Shown in pieces: positions 37,548 through 44,797 of a stretch of 64,000 nucleotides of DNA. How positions within the stretch are numbered: the stretch's first letter is position 1; each line of letters opens with the position of its first letter. Location of the stretch: positions 182,816-246,815 of the forward strand of contig CATOST010000033.1 in assembly GCA_951812665.1 (NCBI GenBank), in the 5' to 3' direction. The stretch is from an uncultured Acidobacteriota bacterium. GTDB lineage: Bacteria > Acidobacteriota > UBA6911 > RPQK01 > JAJDTT01. A program made the position numbers and the translations under genes. Under the pieces are notes generated by a model that saw only the letters and a list, made by a program, of their open reading frames with translations, had not been told where the DNA came from and searched no databases.

Positions 37548-38387
37548 CTATTTCACCCAGAACCGATACAGGGGCTTTACGTCCTCGGGGAGGGATTCGT
37601 AGACGCTCTTTCGCACCGGCGGCAGCTCGTAGTTCTTTCCGCCCGTCTCCACCACCATGGCGGTGTGCTCGGGAGTGCCGATCAGGGTGGGATTCAGGTT
37701 GAGCCACCAGGGAGCATAGCGAATCAGGATGGCGACCCGGGGCTCCCGGCTCCGATTGGGGGCGACGGCATGCCAGAGCCGGCTGTCACTCACAAACACG
37801 CTCCCGGCGGGACCGCAGACGTTCATTTCCGTCGGGTAGGGATCGTCCTCCGGGACCGAGTTTCCGCCGCCGGCCGGGTTGCTGGACATCCGGTGACTTC
37901 CGGGAACGACCAGGGTGCCGCCGGTCTCGGCGCTGAATGGGGACAACATCCAGATGGTCGAGATGTGCATCATGACGTCGGGGTAGGGCGCCCGGACGTG
38001 GGAGGCGTTGGTTCGATTGTAGGGCCAGTCCGCGTGCAGGTAGCCGCGTCCGTTTCCCGGATTGTTGATCACGCAGTCGGTGCAGGAGATCCGGACCCAG
38101 GGGCCGAAGAAGGCTTCGGCCAGATCCAGGATCCGCCGGTCGGCCAGGTAGGGAGCGAAGGCCTGGGTCTCGTTGATCACCTGCCGGAGGTTGGCGACGC
38201 CCATGACCCCGACCCGGTGTCCCCGGGCCCGGGTCGCCGCCAGCTCGGCTTCGGCTTCCTGGTGCCGCCGGGCCTGGGCCTCCAAGACGCTCTTCCGGAC
38301 CTCGTCGACCTGCTCACTGGGAATGATTCCTTCGACGACGCAGAACCCGTCCACCTGCAACCGGCGAATCCTCTCCTCCGTCGTCAT
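37548..38387 (-). CDS. Phytanoyl-CoA dioxygenase (PhyH) family Fe(II)/2-oxoglutarate oxygenase, copy 1
   Basis: A 279-residue cupin-fold oxygenase. The iron ligands are His118 and Asp120 (YLHADWP) and the distal His206 (SRLWHAVAPNRS), with an Arg a few residues later for 2-oxoglutarate. The N-terminal helix (VDGFCVVEGIIPSEQVDEVR) and MLSPFSAETGGTLVVPGSHR are typical. It hydroxylates an unknown small molecule in the cytoplasm. No obvious operon partner: it converges with the GGCT gene and its 5' side opens onto the repeat-rich island. A second, dissimilar PhyH protein lies at 43.8 kb. Confidence 0.9.
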   Translation of the reverse strand: MTTEERIRRLQVDGFCVVEGIIPSEQVDEVRKSVLEAQARRHQEAEAELAATRARGHRVGVMGVANLRQVINETQAFAPYLADRRILDLAEAFFGPWVRISCTDCVINNPGNGRGYLHADWPYNRTNASHVRAPYPDVMMHISTIWMLSPFSAETGGTLVVPGSHRMSSNPAGGGNSVPEDDPYPTEMNVCGPAGSVFVSDSRLWHAVAPNRSREPRVAILIRYAPWWLNLNPTLIGTPEHTAMVVETGGKNYELPPVRKSVYESLPEDVKPLYRFWVK

Positions 38388-38423
38388 TCGAACCTCCGTG
38401 GCCGACCGGCCGAGGCTTCCTTG

Positions 38424-38530
38424 CAGTCCGTGGTGAAAGTCCCGCGAGCACCGAGACCGTTCCTGCGCCCGCCGGACAAGGCGCGATTCGGGAGCATACC
38501 GGGATTATGTGAGCCGATAGCAACGCAGTC
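38424..38530 (-). repeat. Dispersed repeat family A, copy 2 (3' part)
   Basis: On the minus strand this matches the last ~100 bases of the copy at 12231-12385 almost perfectly (GCGCCTTGTCCGGCGGGCGC, then GAACGGTCTCGGTGCTCGCG, up to ACGGACTG), then diverges just before the hairpin's left arm, although a short GACTGCGTTG remnant is retained. It lies immediately upstream of the PhyH start codon. Confidence 0.8.
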
Positions 38531-38662
38531 GACGGACTGTTTCCACAATTTCTGTAAACCATTTATCTTAAAAGACTTACGAATTTTAATGTGACGTTAT
38601 GTCCCCCATTCTTTCCACCGGAAAGAAATGGATGTCCTCGGCCCTTCGTGGCCGTGAACGGA

Positions 38663-38996
38663 CGTAACCGTTCGGTCAAGCCGTGGAAGTGCGGTCGGTC
38701 GGCATCCTCGCCGCAGTGATCAATTCCCTTTGGGTTGCTGTCGGGCTTGAACCACTTTTCGCGGCAGTAAGACCTCCCTGGGAATGGATAACGGCAGGTG
38801 ATCGGCGGCCGCAAAGTCCTTACGCGGCACGCGATCCGACCGCATCGTTCCGACACCATGGGTCACATTAGCCGCTCTGTGCCACCATCCCGTTGGAGGT
38901 GGAAGAGCACTTCGTCAGGTGCTCACCCCCCATTGAGCGCGAGGCCGCAGGCCCGGCTCAGGAAGTCGATCCCCACGGCTTGACCGAACGGTTACG
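38663..38996. mobile_element. 334-bp element bounded by perfect 24-bp inverted repeats
   Basis: Bases 38663-38686 (CGTAACCGTTCGGTCAAGCC plus GTGG) are the exact inverse complement of 38973-38996. The interior has no recognisable gene; a minus-strand frame (38563-38859) across the left arm has Cys/His-rich but unfamiliar residues. It looks like a non-autonomous transposable element or a remnant. No clear target duplication was found. Confidence 0.6.
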
Positions 38997-39209
38997 AACG
39001 GACCGCGACCCTACCGGATCACCACCCGCCCGGGCCACCGGAGCCTGACATTTTCGACGGCCACTTTACTGCACTTTTACATGGCCGCCAACAAGAGTTT
39101 TCTTCATGTAGTTAAGAGCAAGTAGTAAGTTACAAGAAGTAGCCCCGGCTGGGACAGGCCTCGCTTGCCATGCTAAACTGACCCGGAAGGAGAATTGAGG
39201 GAACCCTCC

Positions 39210-39737
39210 ATGAAGGCCCAGATTATTGAATGGGCACTCGTGACCTCAGGGTTGTTCCAGATCTTTTGCGAGTACACCTGTATTGTCGCTCTCTTGGTCG
39301 CCGTGGCCCTGTGTTTGTTCTCCAGGGTGCGTCACTTGGGAGGTATGATCTTTTGTGCTTACGCGATCGTCATCGCTATTCAGGCGTGGTTTTTGGCATT
39401 GGCCGCAGCTTTGACGGGCCTCGGATGGAGCGCGTTGCGGGGCATATGTTCAACTCCAGAACCTGGAAACCGACACCTACAGAAGCCGGAGCAATACTAC
39501 GACCAGAACAACAGTGGCGACGATCTGAACGACGGTGGACTTCCAGCGTTCGGCGTTGAGGTCAGCTTTGAGTTCACGCTGGCTCCGGTGCAGTTCCGCG
39601 TGGGTCACCACAACGGAGCGCCAGTCTTCGATCAGAGACCGAAGCCCGCTAATCCCACCCTTGAGATCACCCATATCCTGTTTGGTTGCCAGTTGCTCCG
39701 TTGCCGGGATTGCCTCGGCAGCTGCACGGGCCTTTGA
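39210..39737 (+). CDS. Small membrane protein, 3' end doubtful
   Basis: The frame opens MKAQIIEWALVTSGLFQIFC and has two or three hydrophobic segments in its first 75 residues (about 9-37 and 45-74). A good AAGGAG lies upstream; an in-frame TTG at 39195 is an alternative start. After about residue 78 the sequence loses hydrophobic pattern and from 39477 runs antisense to the coiled-coil gene, so the real protein is probably truncated or ends in non-native sequence. No family recognised. Confidence 0.4.
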   Translation: MKAQIIEWALVTSGLFQIFCEYTCIVALLVAVALCLFSRVRHLGGMIFCAYAIVIAIQAWFLALAAALTGLGWSALRGICSTPEPGNRHLQKPEQYYDQNNSGDDLNDGGLPAFGVEVSFEFTLAPVQFRVGHHNGAPVFDQRPKPANPTLEITHILFGCQLLRCRDCLGSCTGL

Positions 39738-39794
39738 CTCTGGTGCTCCAGCAGCCACCAGCGCGTCGTAGACCTCGCTCACCATGACACCCAT
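39477..39794 (-). CDS. Coiled-coil DUF1640-like protein with C-terminal membrane anchor
   Basis: A protein of about 102-105 residues. It opens SEVYDALVAAGAPESKARAA, the usual beginning of CCDC90/DUF1640-type proteins, and continues with coiled-coil-prone ATKQDMGDLKGGISGLRSLI and RSQRELKADLNAE. It ends in a single transmembrane segment (VVQIVATVVLVVVLLRL) with no soluble tail. Two ATGs (39794 and 39785) are possible; the second overlaps the stop codon of the preceding small frame. Bacterial members are often found near toxin/antitoxin or mobile regions and have no known function. Confidence 0.7.
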   Translation of the reverse strand: MGVMVSEVYDALVAAGAPESKARAAAEAIPATEQLATKQDMGDLKGGISGLRSLIEDWRSVVVTHAELHRSQRELKADLNAERWKSTVVQIVATVVLVVVLLRLL

Positions 39795-40009
39795 GGAATT
39801 CCCTCCGAATCAGTCCAGTTTAGCCCTTGCCGAAGTCGCCGACGAAGACGAAATCCGGGATCCATTCCAAGACCTCGGCCCACGGTGCAGATCAAGGCTT
39901 CTCCTTCCCGCGTCTTGATCTCGATGGTGCCTCCTTCCAGGTCGTCGTCCAAGCGGCCCCAGAAAACCCTCATCAAGCGTACCATAGTGGCATTTGTAGC
40001 CTGGGTCAT
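39779..40009 (-). CDS. Small unrecognised protein, possibly frameshifted
   Basis: The frame includes MVRLMRVFWGRLDDDLEGGT followed by IEIKTREGEALICTV, which looks genuinely coding. After that, the continuing frame becomes Arg-rich, whereas a shifted frame reads AEVLEWIPDFVFVGDFGKG and stops at 39820. The second reading is more protein-like, so a one- or two-base frameshift near 39885 is likely. It precedes the coiled-coil gene with a start/stop overlap. Function unknown. Confidence 0.3.
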   Translation of the reverse strand: MTQATNATMVRLMRVFWGRLDDDLEGGTIEIKTREGEALICTVGRGLGMDPGFRLRRRLRQGLNWTDSEGIPWVSW

Positions 40010-40110
40010 ACATAGATCATGTTTTCCCATGTGGGGAGCATAGACCTCTTGGATGGCCACAACAGGTATTCAGGAATCTTCGCAGTGGTCTTCCCGCAGG
40101 GATCATTGAG

Positions 40111-40206
40111 ACGGGAGCGCCCCCCCCCAGGGGGTGTTGCGCAAATGTGAATTGCGCAACGCCACCGTGCCCGCACCGGGCAGCAAAAAGGGGGGGTCGC
40201 TCCCGT
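40111..40206. repeat. 96-bp nested imperfect palindrome
   Basis: Outer arms ACGGGAGCGCCCCCCCC (40111-40127) and its complement at 40190-40206 pair at 16 of 17 positions. A perfect inner hairpin pairs GTTGCGCAA (40136-40144) with TTGCGCAAC (40152-40160), and a third small hairpin (TGCCC/GGGCA) lies between. There is no gene. It could be a MITE-like repeat or a structured RNA; only one copy was noticed. Confidence 0.5.
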
Positions 40207-40556
40207 CCACCTCCGATCTCCCCGATCGGCACCGCGGACCCGGGGGTATGGGGCCGTAACCGCCTGAAAGGAAAAAAGATCGGGGAAAGCGTATTTGTGA
40301 ACGACTGGGACCGCTTTTTGTGAATCCACCCGGCTTGTCTCATTCACACTCCCGGATCGGCACGAGATCCCCTTTGCGCCCACCCGAAACGAGTCGCCGT
40401 AAACCTTTGCGACTGCCAAGTGCGGAACTGTCTCGGCGGCCGTCTGCAACGTTCGCAATACTGCTCACCTGGTCCGACCTGATAGTCTCGGCCTCCATGT
40501 GTCCATCCTGCGAGCCGGCTCGGTGGGGGACGAATTTTTGTCGGTAAAGTCCGTTA

Positions 40557-40586
40557 CCAGGGCTGCTCCACTGACTCGGCCAAGGC
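40557..40586 (+). repeat. 30-bp direct repeat, copy 1
   Basis: CCAGGGCTGCTCCACTGACT continuing to CGGCCAAGGC; it recurs with one substitution at 41737-41766. It sits just upstream of a small GTG-initiated frame. Function unknown. Confidence 0.65.
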
Positions 40587-40612
40587 TGCATTGAAGAAGG
40601 AGGAGCGCGACC

Positions 40613-40852
40613 GTGAGGGGACCGAAGGGAGGGGTGCAAGTGGTCTGCTCCGGGGGAGAGTTTGCGATCTACCGGGCGGAGTCGGTGAACTGGGACCGGC
40701 GGACCGGAACATTGACCTTGGAGCGTTCCGGCCGATCCTCCGTGTTCGAGCATTGGGGCGCGAGCCTCCAGGTCGTCGCTTGGCGGTGGGTCGACGGGTC
40801 GATTCAGGACCGGAGCTGGAGAGTGAGGACCGGATACGGCGGCCGGCTCTAA
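40613..40852 (+). CDS. Small hypothetical protein, GTG start
   Basis: A 79-residue frame with a strong AAGGAGGAG ribosome site 8-12 bases before the GTG. The interior (EFAIYRAESVNWDRRTGTLT, SSVFEHWGASLQVVAWRWVD) has plausible beta-rich protein composition. There is no family recognised, and it lies inside the repeat-rich island between two repeats, so it may be a remnant. Confidence 0.4.
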   Translation: MRGPKGGVQVVCSGGEFAIYRAESVNWDRRTGTLTLERSGRSSVFEHWGASLQVVAWRWVDGSIQDRSWRVRTGYGGRL

Positions 40853-40876
40853 GGCACGATAAGTTGATCCTATTGG

Positions 40877-40956
40877 ACCCTGTGCCCTCCGAGAGACGCT
40901 TGGGCAGCTTCTCTCGGACCGTGTTACCGGGTGGCTCACGGCGGATCCCCGCCCCC
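40877..40956 (+). repeat. Hairpin-forming dispersed repeat, copy 1
   Basis: About 80 bases shared with 62072-62153. The stem is CCGAGAGA paired with TCTCTCGG (8 bp), followed by the conserved tail CCGTGTTACCGGG and GCGGATCCCCG. In copy 2 the stem bases differ in two positions on each side but still pair (see the finding). It lies between small genes in the repeat island. Confidence 0.7.
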
Positions 40957-41059
40957 CGAGAGTACCGGAGAAACCCGCTTCTTTCCCTCAGGATGTCCAT
41001 TAATTTCCAGTTAACGGACCCTATTGCCGCTTCCCTTCCGAATCTCGGCACTTGGGACT

Positions 41060-41557
41060 CTATGGAGTTCCGGGAGCTTTGTAGACCACGATGGCCTCGC
41101 CCTTCGTGGCGGCATCGGTCGCCGCACCCAGCCCAGCCCCGATTCCGAAGCCAATGCCAGCCATCATCAGCATACCTAGCGCATCGAAATCGTGATCCGA
41201 CTTGACGGCAAGCGCACTCATCATAACGCCAACTCCGATCCCGCCACCGATCAGCGTTCCGTCGGCAATACCGTCCTCCGGTTGAGTTGTGATCGTCTCG
41301 ATGTCTTCTTTGGGAATCACCGCCCGGGAGAAGTTGGTCACGAGCATAAGGTCGGTATCGGAAAGATCCTCGAATTGACCCTTGATTCGATCTCCGTCCT
41401 TTGTTTCCACCGTGATGGGGAACGTCACTTGCAAGGCCGCAACCTTCTCCCAACGTCCGGGGGTCACCTCCGCCCGTGCTGGCATGGAGATCAATCCGGC
41501 AAGAATCAAGGCAAGTAAGCGAATCCGGCATGTCTTCATCGTTTGGGTTCTATTCAT
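41060..41557 (-). CDS. Secreted small protein with Sm-like beta segment and glycine-rich hydrophobic tail
   Basis: A 165-residue protein with a signal peptide (IRLLALILAGLISMPARA). Residues about 35-90 (VTFPITVETKDGDRIKGQFE, DLMLVTNFSRAVIPKEDIET) look like a small Sm/LSm-type five-strand barrel. Residues about 98-150 are Gly/Ala/Met-rich and hydrophobic (LIGGGIGVGVMMSALA, MLMMAGIGFGIGAGLGAATD), like glycine-zipper membrane segments. An excellent GGAGG site precedes the ATG. Similar two-part proteins are annotated as hypothetical in many genomes. An envelope-associated protein is likely; the function is unknown. Confidence 0.65.
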   Translation of the reverse strand: MNRTQTMKTCRIRLLALILAGLISMPARAEVTPGRWEKVAALQVTFPITVETKDGDRIKGQFEDLSDTDLMLVTNFSRAVIPKEDIETITTQPEDGIADGTLIGGGIGVGVMMSALAVKSDHDFDALGMLMMAGIGFGIGAGLGAATDAATKGEAIVVYKAPGTP

Positions 41558-41736
41558 GGCACCTCCTTCTACTTTGGAGTAACGTCGCTTCTTGTTAGCG
41601 ACTCCTCATCAGAAAATGTGATTTCTTCGTCGGAAGTGGCTCACCGAGGCGAGTTGAGAGGGGATGTCGCTGGCTGTCGGACGGAGCGAAAATCAGGCCG
41701 TCAGGGGCACGACTCAGAGCATGACACCGTACGTCG

Positions 41737-41766
41737 CCAGGGTTGCTCCACTGACTCGGCCAAGGC
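41737..41766 (+). repeat. 30-bp direct repeat, copy 2
   Basis: Identical to 40557-40586 except for one T/C difference (CCAGGGTTGCTCCACTGACT, then CGGCCAAGGC). It is about 1.2 kb from copy 1, in the same orientation. Confidence 0.65.
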
Positions 41767-41828
41767 CGAGTCGGCCGCAGAAAGCCGGGTATCAGGGCCA
41801 AGTTCCAGAAAGATCAACTTATTGGTGT

Positions 41829-41853
41829 CCTGACCCCTCGTGGAGGGGTCAGG
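41829..41853. repeat. Perfect 11-bp hairpin
   Basis: CCTGACCCCTC (41829-41839) pairs perfectly with GAGGGGTCAGG (41843-41853) around GTG. No T-run follows on either strand, so an ordinary intrinsic terminator is unlikely; another small palindromic repeat is more probable. Confidence 0.55.
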
Positions 41854-42065
41854 GCGTTGTGAGGATGTCGGCCACGCGGTTTTCGTTGTGGAGGTCGTTT
41901 CGAGAGTATCATACCTACCACTACACCCCCTATAAAATGCGGGATGCAAGGGGATGAAGCGGAACGGTATGGGACAACGGAGGACATCAGATCTCCAGGT
42001 AACTCAATTAAAATGAGATACTTAAGTATATTACTGGACATATCTGGACGATATGTCTGTCTCCC

Positions 42066-42125
42066 ACAACGCAGTCCTCCGGGATGCAGGGACGGTCGAA
42101 TGCCGTGACGACTTTTGCCATGGGC
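42066..42125 (-). repeat. Dispersed repeat family A, copy 3 (5' part)
   Basis: On the minus strand it matches the first 60 bases of the copy at 12231 (GCCCATGGCAAAAGTCGTCA, then CATTCGACCGTCCCTGCATC), with a few substitutions, and then ends at GCGTTG. It lies 23 bases downstream of the GWxTD gene stop. Confidence 0.8.
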
Positions 42126-42148
42126 TGCCTGGCCTGCCAAACGAAGAG

Positions 42149-43822
42149 TCAGGAATCGGCGGGAACGATCCTGAACCTGACCCTCCCTCCGACGTCCCGC
42201 TGCTGGATCTTGTCCTCGACTCTGAGGACAAGGCTGTAATCCCCGGCTTCCATGCCGTCCAACTTGAAAACCAACGCTGCCGCCACCCGGTCGCTGAAGC
42301 GGGAGAAGAGATGCGTGGCGGGACCGTCGATGAGTTCCTCTCCTCCCGAATTCACGATGGACGCCGAAATGTCCAGGTCGACCAGGTCGCGGCTCTGGTC
42401 GACGTCGAAGCTGTAAACCTCGAAGTAGACCCCGAGCCGGTCGCCGGGACTGAACCGCCGCCCCTGGACCGGATACACCTTCCAGCCCAGCGCCGTCACG
42501 AAGGGGCTGGGCAGGGTTTCGCCTTCAGCTTTGACGATCGTGTCCGAGAGCACCAGGGACGAAAGGGCGAGCCCGTCGGGAACCGTTACCGGCAGCTGCA
42601 GCCGCTGCTGCAAGTGTCCGATCTTCTGGCTCCCCAAGTCCTTGGCGATCAGATCGAGTTTGTAGATTCCGGGCGGCAGGGGGAGGATCTTCTGGAAGGA
42701 TTTCTGTCCCGTCTCCTCCGTGGCGGCGCCCCGCCGGTCGTCGTAGATCGTCTCCTCGAACTCACTGACGATCCGTCCTCCCATGCTCTTCACCGAGCCG
42801 TACAGATTCACGGTCGCCCGAGCCACGGCCCCGGCTCCGGCCACGGCCCCGGCCCCGGCCGAGGGAGTCTCATAGGTCAGTTCCGTGAGCGGCAGAAATA
42901 CGGTGATGGGAACCAGGAACGATTTTCCCGTCAGCCTGGTGTAGGAGTTGACGGCATTAAACGGCAGTTCGTCGTAAGTGACGTTGGTCGCGACGGCGGC
43001 CTTGAGATCCTTGAACTGGATCCGAGGCGCCTGTTGCAGGCGGAAGAACCGATCCAGTCGGAGGAACGGATTCTGCGAATGCTTGTGAACCGCATCGAAC
43101 TCGCCGCCGACCGAGCGCATCGGGTCCATGGCTCGGATCCGGCCGGCCCGGGTGTCGAGACCCATCCGTTCAAACAGGGTGAGGCCCGCCCCGTCCATAT
43201 AGAGGAGAGCATCCTTTTCCTCCGGTCTGAGGGCCATCCGATACTCCCCGGTCATGGTCTTGTCGACGAACTCGATCTCGATTCCGCTCCCGATGTGCTC
43301 CACATGGCCGTAGTACCACTTTTCCATGGGATAGACGGCAGTGGTCCCGCCTCCCTCCTCGATATCCCGGTAGTAGGTCTGGCCGGCGCCGTAGCGATCC
43401 ACCGACGTGGGCGGACCCAAGGCGATGTAGATCCGTCCCCGGTCCGACTTCCATCCCGGAATCCCCCCGCTGTGAAACCGTTCGTTGGAGTAGGCGATGC
43501 GGCGGTAATGCTCGGTCTTGAACTCGTTGAATGCGCTGGCGGGATCGGGGTCGCGGCGGCGCCAGAACTGCTCGATGAAGCTCTCCTTCTCCTCGGTACT
43601 GGTCAATTTGGAAAAAACGGACTTCTCTTCCGGCGTGATGATGTAGATCACGTCCTGATTCAGCCACTTGGCGAAGGGGTCCACCCTTTCTTCGGCCTGA
43701 GGGTCCTGAACGGCGGAGGGTAGAGCAGAAGACACCGTACCGAAGAAAACCAGACAGAGGGGGAGCAGGCGGATCCGGCGAACCCGAGAATGACGAGTGC
43801 ACCGCAGTGGGGACCAACTCAT
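42149..43822 (-). CDS. GWxTD domain-containing secreted protein
   Basis: A 557-residue protein with a signal peptide (IRLLPLCLVFFGTVSSAL). The N-terminal part has the GWxTD-domain signature in KWLNQDVIYIITPEEKSVF and the downstream FIEQFWRRRDPDP, RGRIYIALGPP and WYYG segments. The rest is beta-rich, with an Ala/Gly low-complexity linker near 335-350, and ends in an Ig-like region (VDLDISASIVN, GDYSLVLRVED). GWxTD proteins are typical of Acidobacteria and relatives and are of unknown function, often with outer-membrane partners. The ATG overlaps the PhyH stop (ATGA), so the pair is translationally coupled. In-frame codons upstream of 43822 belong to the PhyH gene in another frame. Confidence 0.88.
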   Translation of the reverse strand: MSWSPLRCTRHSRVRRIRLLPLCLVFFGTVSSALPSAVQDPQAEERVDPFAKWLNQDVIYIITPEEKSVFSKLTSTEEKESFIEQFWRRRDPDPASAFNEFKTEHYRRIAYSNERFHSGGIPGWKSDRGRIYIALGPPTSVDRYGAGQTYYRDIEEGGGTTAVYPMEKWYYGHVEHIGSGIEIEFVDKTMTGEYRMALRPEEKDALLYMDGAGLTLFERMGLDTRAGRIRAMDPMRSVGGEFDAVHKHSQNPFLRLDRFFRLQQAPRIQFKDLKAAVATNVTYDELPFNAVNSYTRLTGKSFLVPITVFLPLTELTYETPSAGAGAVAGAGAVARATVNLYGSVKSMGGRIVSEFEETIYDDRRGAATEETGQKSFQKILPLPPGIYKLDLIAKDLGSQKIGHLQQRLQLPVTVPDGLALSSLVLSDTIVKAEGETLPSPFVTALGWKVYPVQGRRFSPGDRLGVYFEVYSFDVDQSRDLVDLDISASIVNSGGEELIDGPATHLFSRFSDRVAAALVFKLDGMEAGDYSLVLRVEDKIQQRDVGGRVRFRIVPADS

Positions 43823-44679
43823 TCGACCTTGGCCTCCTCCTGCAGTTGATAGAGCGATTTCCACATGCCGTCGTAGGAGGGAATCAGAGGCGGCGGCCCC
43901 CCGAAACGGGCGAATCGGGACGGCCTGCCGCGCAGCATCTGACCGGTCATGCCGAACGACGTCATTTCTCCGAAGTAGATCGGGTAGCAGTCGGCAGCCT
44001 GGTATCCATAGATCAGGGTGCGGCGCGGGTGCTCGGACCGGTTGGGAAGCGACGCGTGGGGCGTGATGCAGTGCAGGAGGATGGCGCTTCCGGAAGGGCC
44101 GGCCAAGGACACCGGCTGACCGAAGCGGCCGTTGCTGAGATCCTCCGTGACCATGCCCGCGAACTGGCCGTCGGCCCCGGTGTGGTCGAAGAAGTGGGTG
44201 TGGTGCCGCGGCAGGACCTGGAGGCAGCCGTTCTCTTCGGTGGCGTCGTCCACGTAGATCAGCACCGCCACCTGGTCGTCGTTGGTGGAGGGGAAATAGG
44301 CCATGTCCTGGTGCCACTTGACGACCGATCCAACCCGGGCCGGCTTCATGTTGATCTTGCTGTATTGCGCCGCGAAGTTGGGGCCGATCAAAGGTTCCAG
44401 GCAATCCAGCAGGCGCGCGTCGGACCCGAGGCGCCGAAAGGTCTGGTGCCGGTCGAAGGGTTCATAGATCCGCCGCGGCACCGGACGGCCCTCATGCAGC
44501 TCCGGCTCCAGTTCCAGGACGTCGCTCCAGTCGCCACTCGCCAGCGCCGTCTCCGAGACCTCCCGGATGGCTCGATCGACTTCCGCCATCTCTTCCGCGC
44601 TGAAAAACTCCGGGAGGAGCAGATAGCCCTCTCGCCGATAACTGTCCGCCTGGTCGTCCGAGAGACGCGTGATCGTCAT
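43819..44679 (-). CDS. Phytanoyl-CoA dioxygenase (PhyH) family oxygenase, copy 2
   Basis: A 286-residue Fe(II)/2-oxoglutarate oxygenase. The iron ligands are His123 and Asp125 (KWHQDMAYFP) and a distal His208 (ITPHASLPNRS), with RRTLIYGY supplying the 2-oxoglutarate Arg. LIYVDDATEENGCLQVLPR is characteristic of the family. Sequence outside the core differs from the copy at 37.5 kb. It should act on a small hydrophobic or zwitterionic compound in the cytoplasm. The stop overlaps the start of the GWxTD gene by four bases, an unexpected pairing of a cytosolic enzyme with an exported protein. Confidence 0.92.
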   Translation of the reverse strand: MTITRLSDDQADSYRREGYLLLPEFFSAEEMAEVDRAIREVSETALASGDWSDVLELEPELHEGRPVPRRIYEPFDRHQTFRRLGSDARLLDCLEPLIGPNFAAQYSKINMKPARVGSVVKWHQDMAYFPSTNDDQVAVLIYVDDATEENGCLQVLPRHHTHFFDHTGADGQFAGMVTEDLSNGRFGQPVSLAGPSGSAILLHCITPHASLPNRSEHPRRTLIYGYQAADCYPIYFGEMTSFGMTGQMLRGRPSRFARFGGPPPLIPSYDGMWKSLYQLQEEAKVE

Positions 44680-44797
44680 GATTCAACCTCCCTGTCCGGA
44701 AGAGCGCATTCTGGGAGCCACGCACCGGCATTGTGGTGGATCTTATTGCCTTCTATTATCGTAGCCTCCGGTCATCGCCCGCAAGAGGAGGTCCCGC

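Larger units (their letters stand above)
41558..42065. other. Gene-free stretch with repeats
   Basis: It holds the 30-bp direct repeat copy 2 (41737-41766), the perfect hairpin at 41829-41853, and an AT-richer segment at 41900-42050. No frame with protein-like composition was found on either strand. The promoter of the secreted Sm-like gene is presumably at its left end. Confidence 0.5.

Noticed and set aside
38563..38859. Minus-strand 98-codon Cys/His-containing frame
   Set aside because: It crosses the inverted repeat arm, has no start signal, and no family was recognised; treated as part of the repeat element.
42836..42866. GGCCCCGGCTCCGGCCACGG tandem-like tract
   Set aside because: It encodes an Ala/Gly linker within the GWxTD protein; a simple low-complexity linker rather than a separate element.
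43823..44404. Upstream extension of the GWxTD frame
   Set aside because: It overlaps the PhyH gene out of frame; the ATG at 43822 starts a signal peptide and overlaps the PhyH stop.
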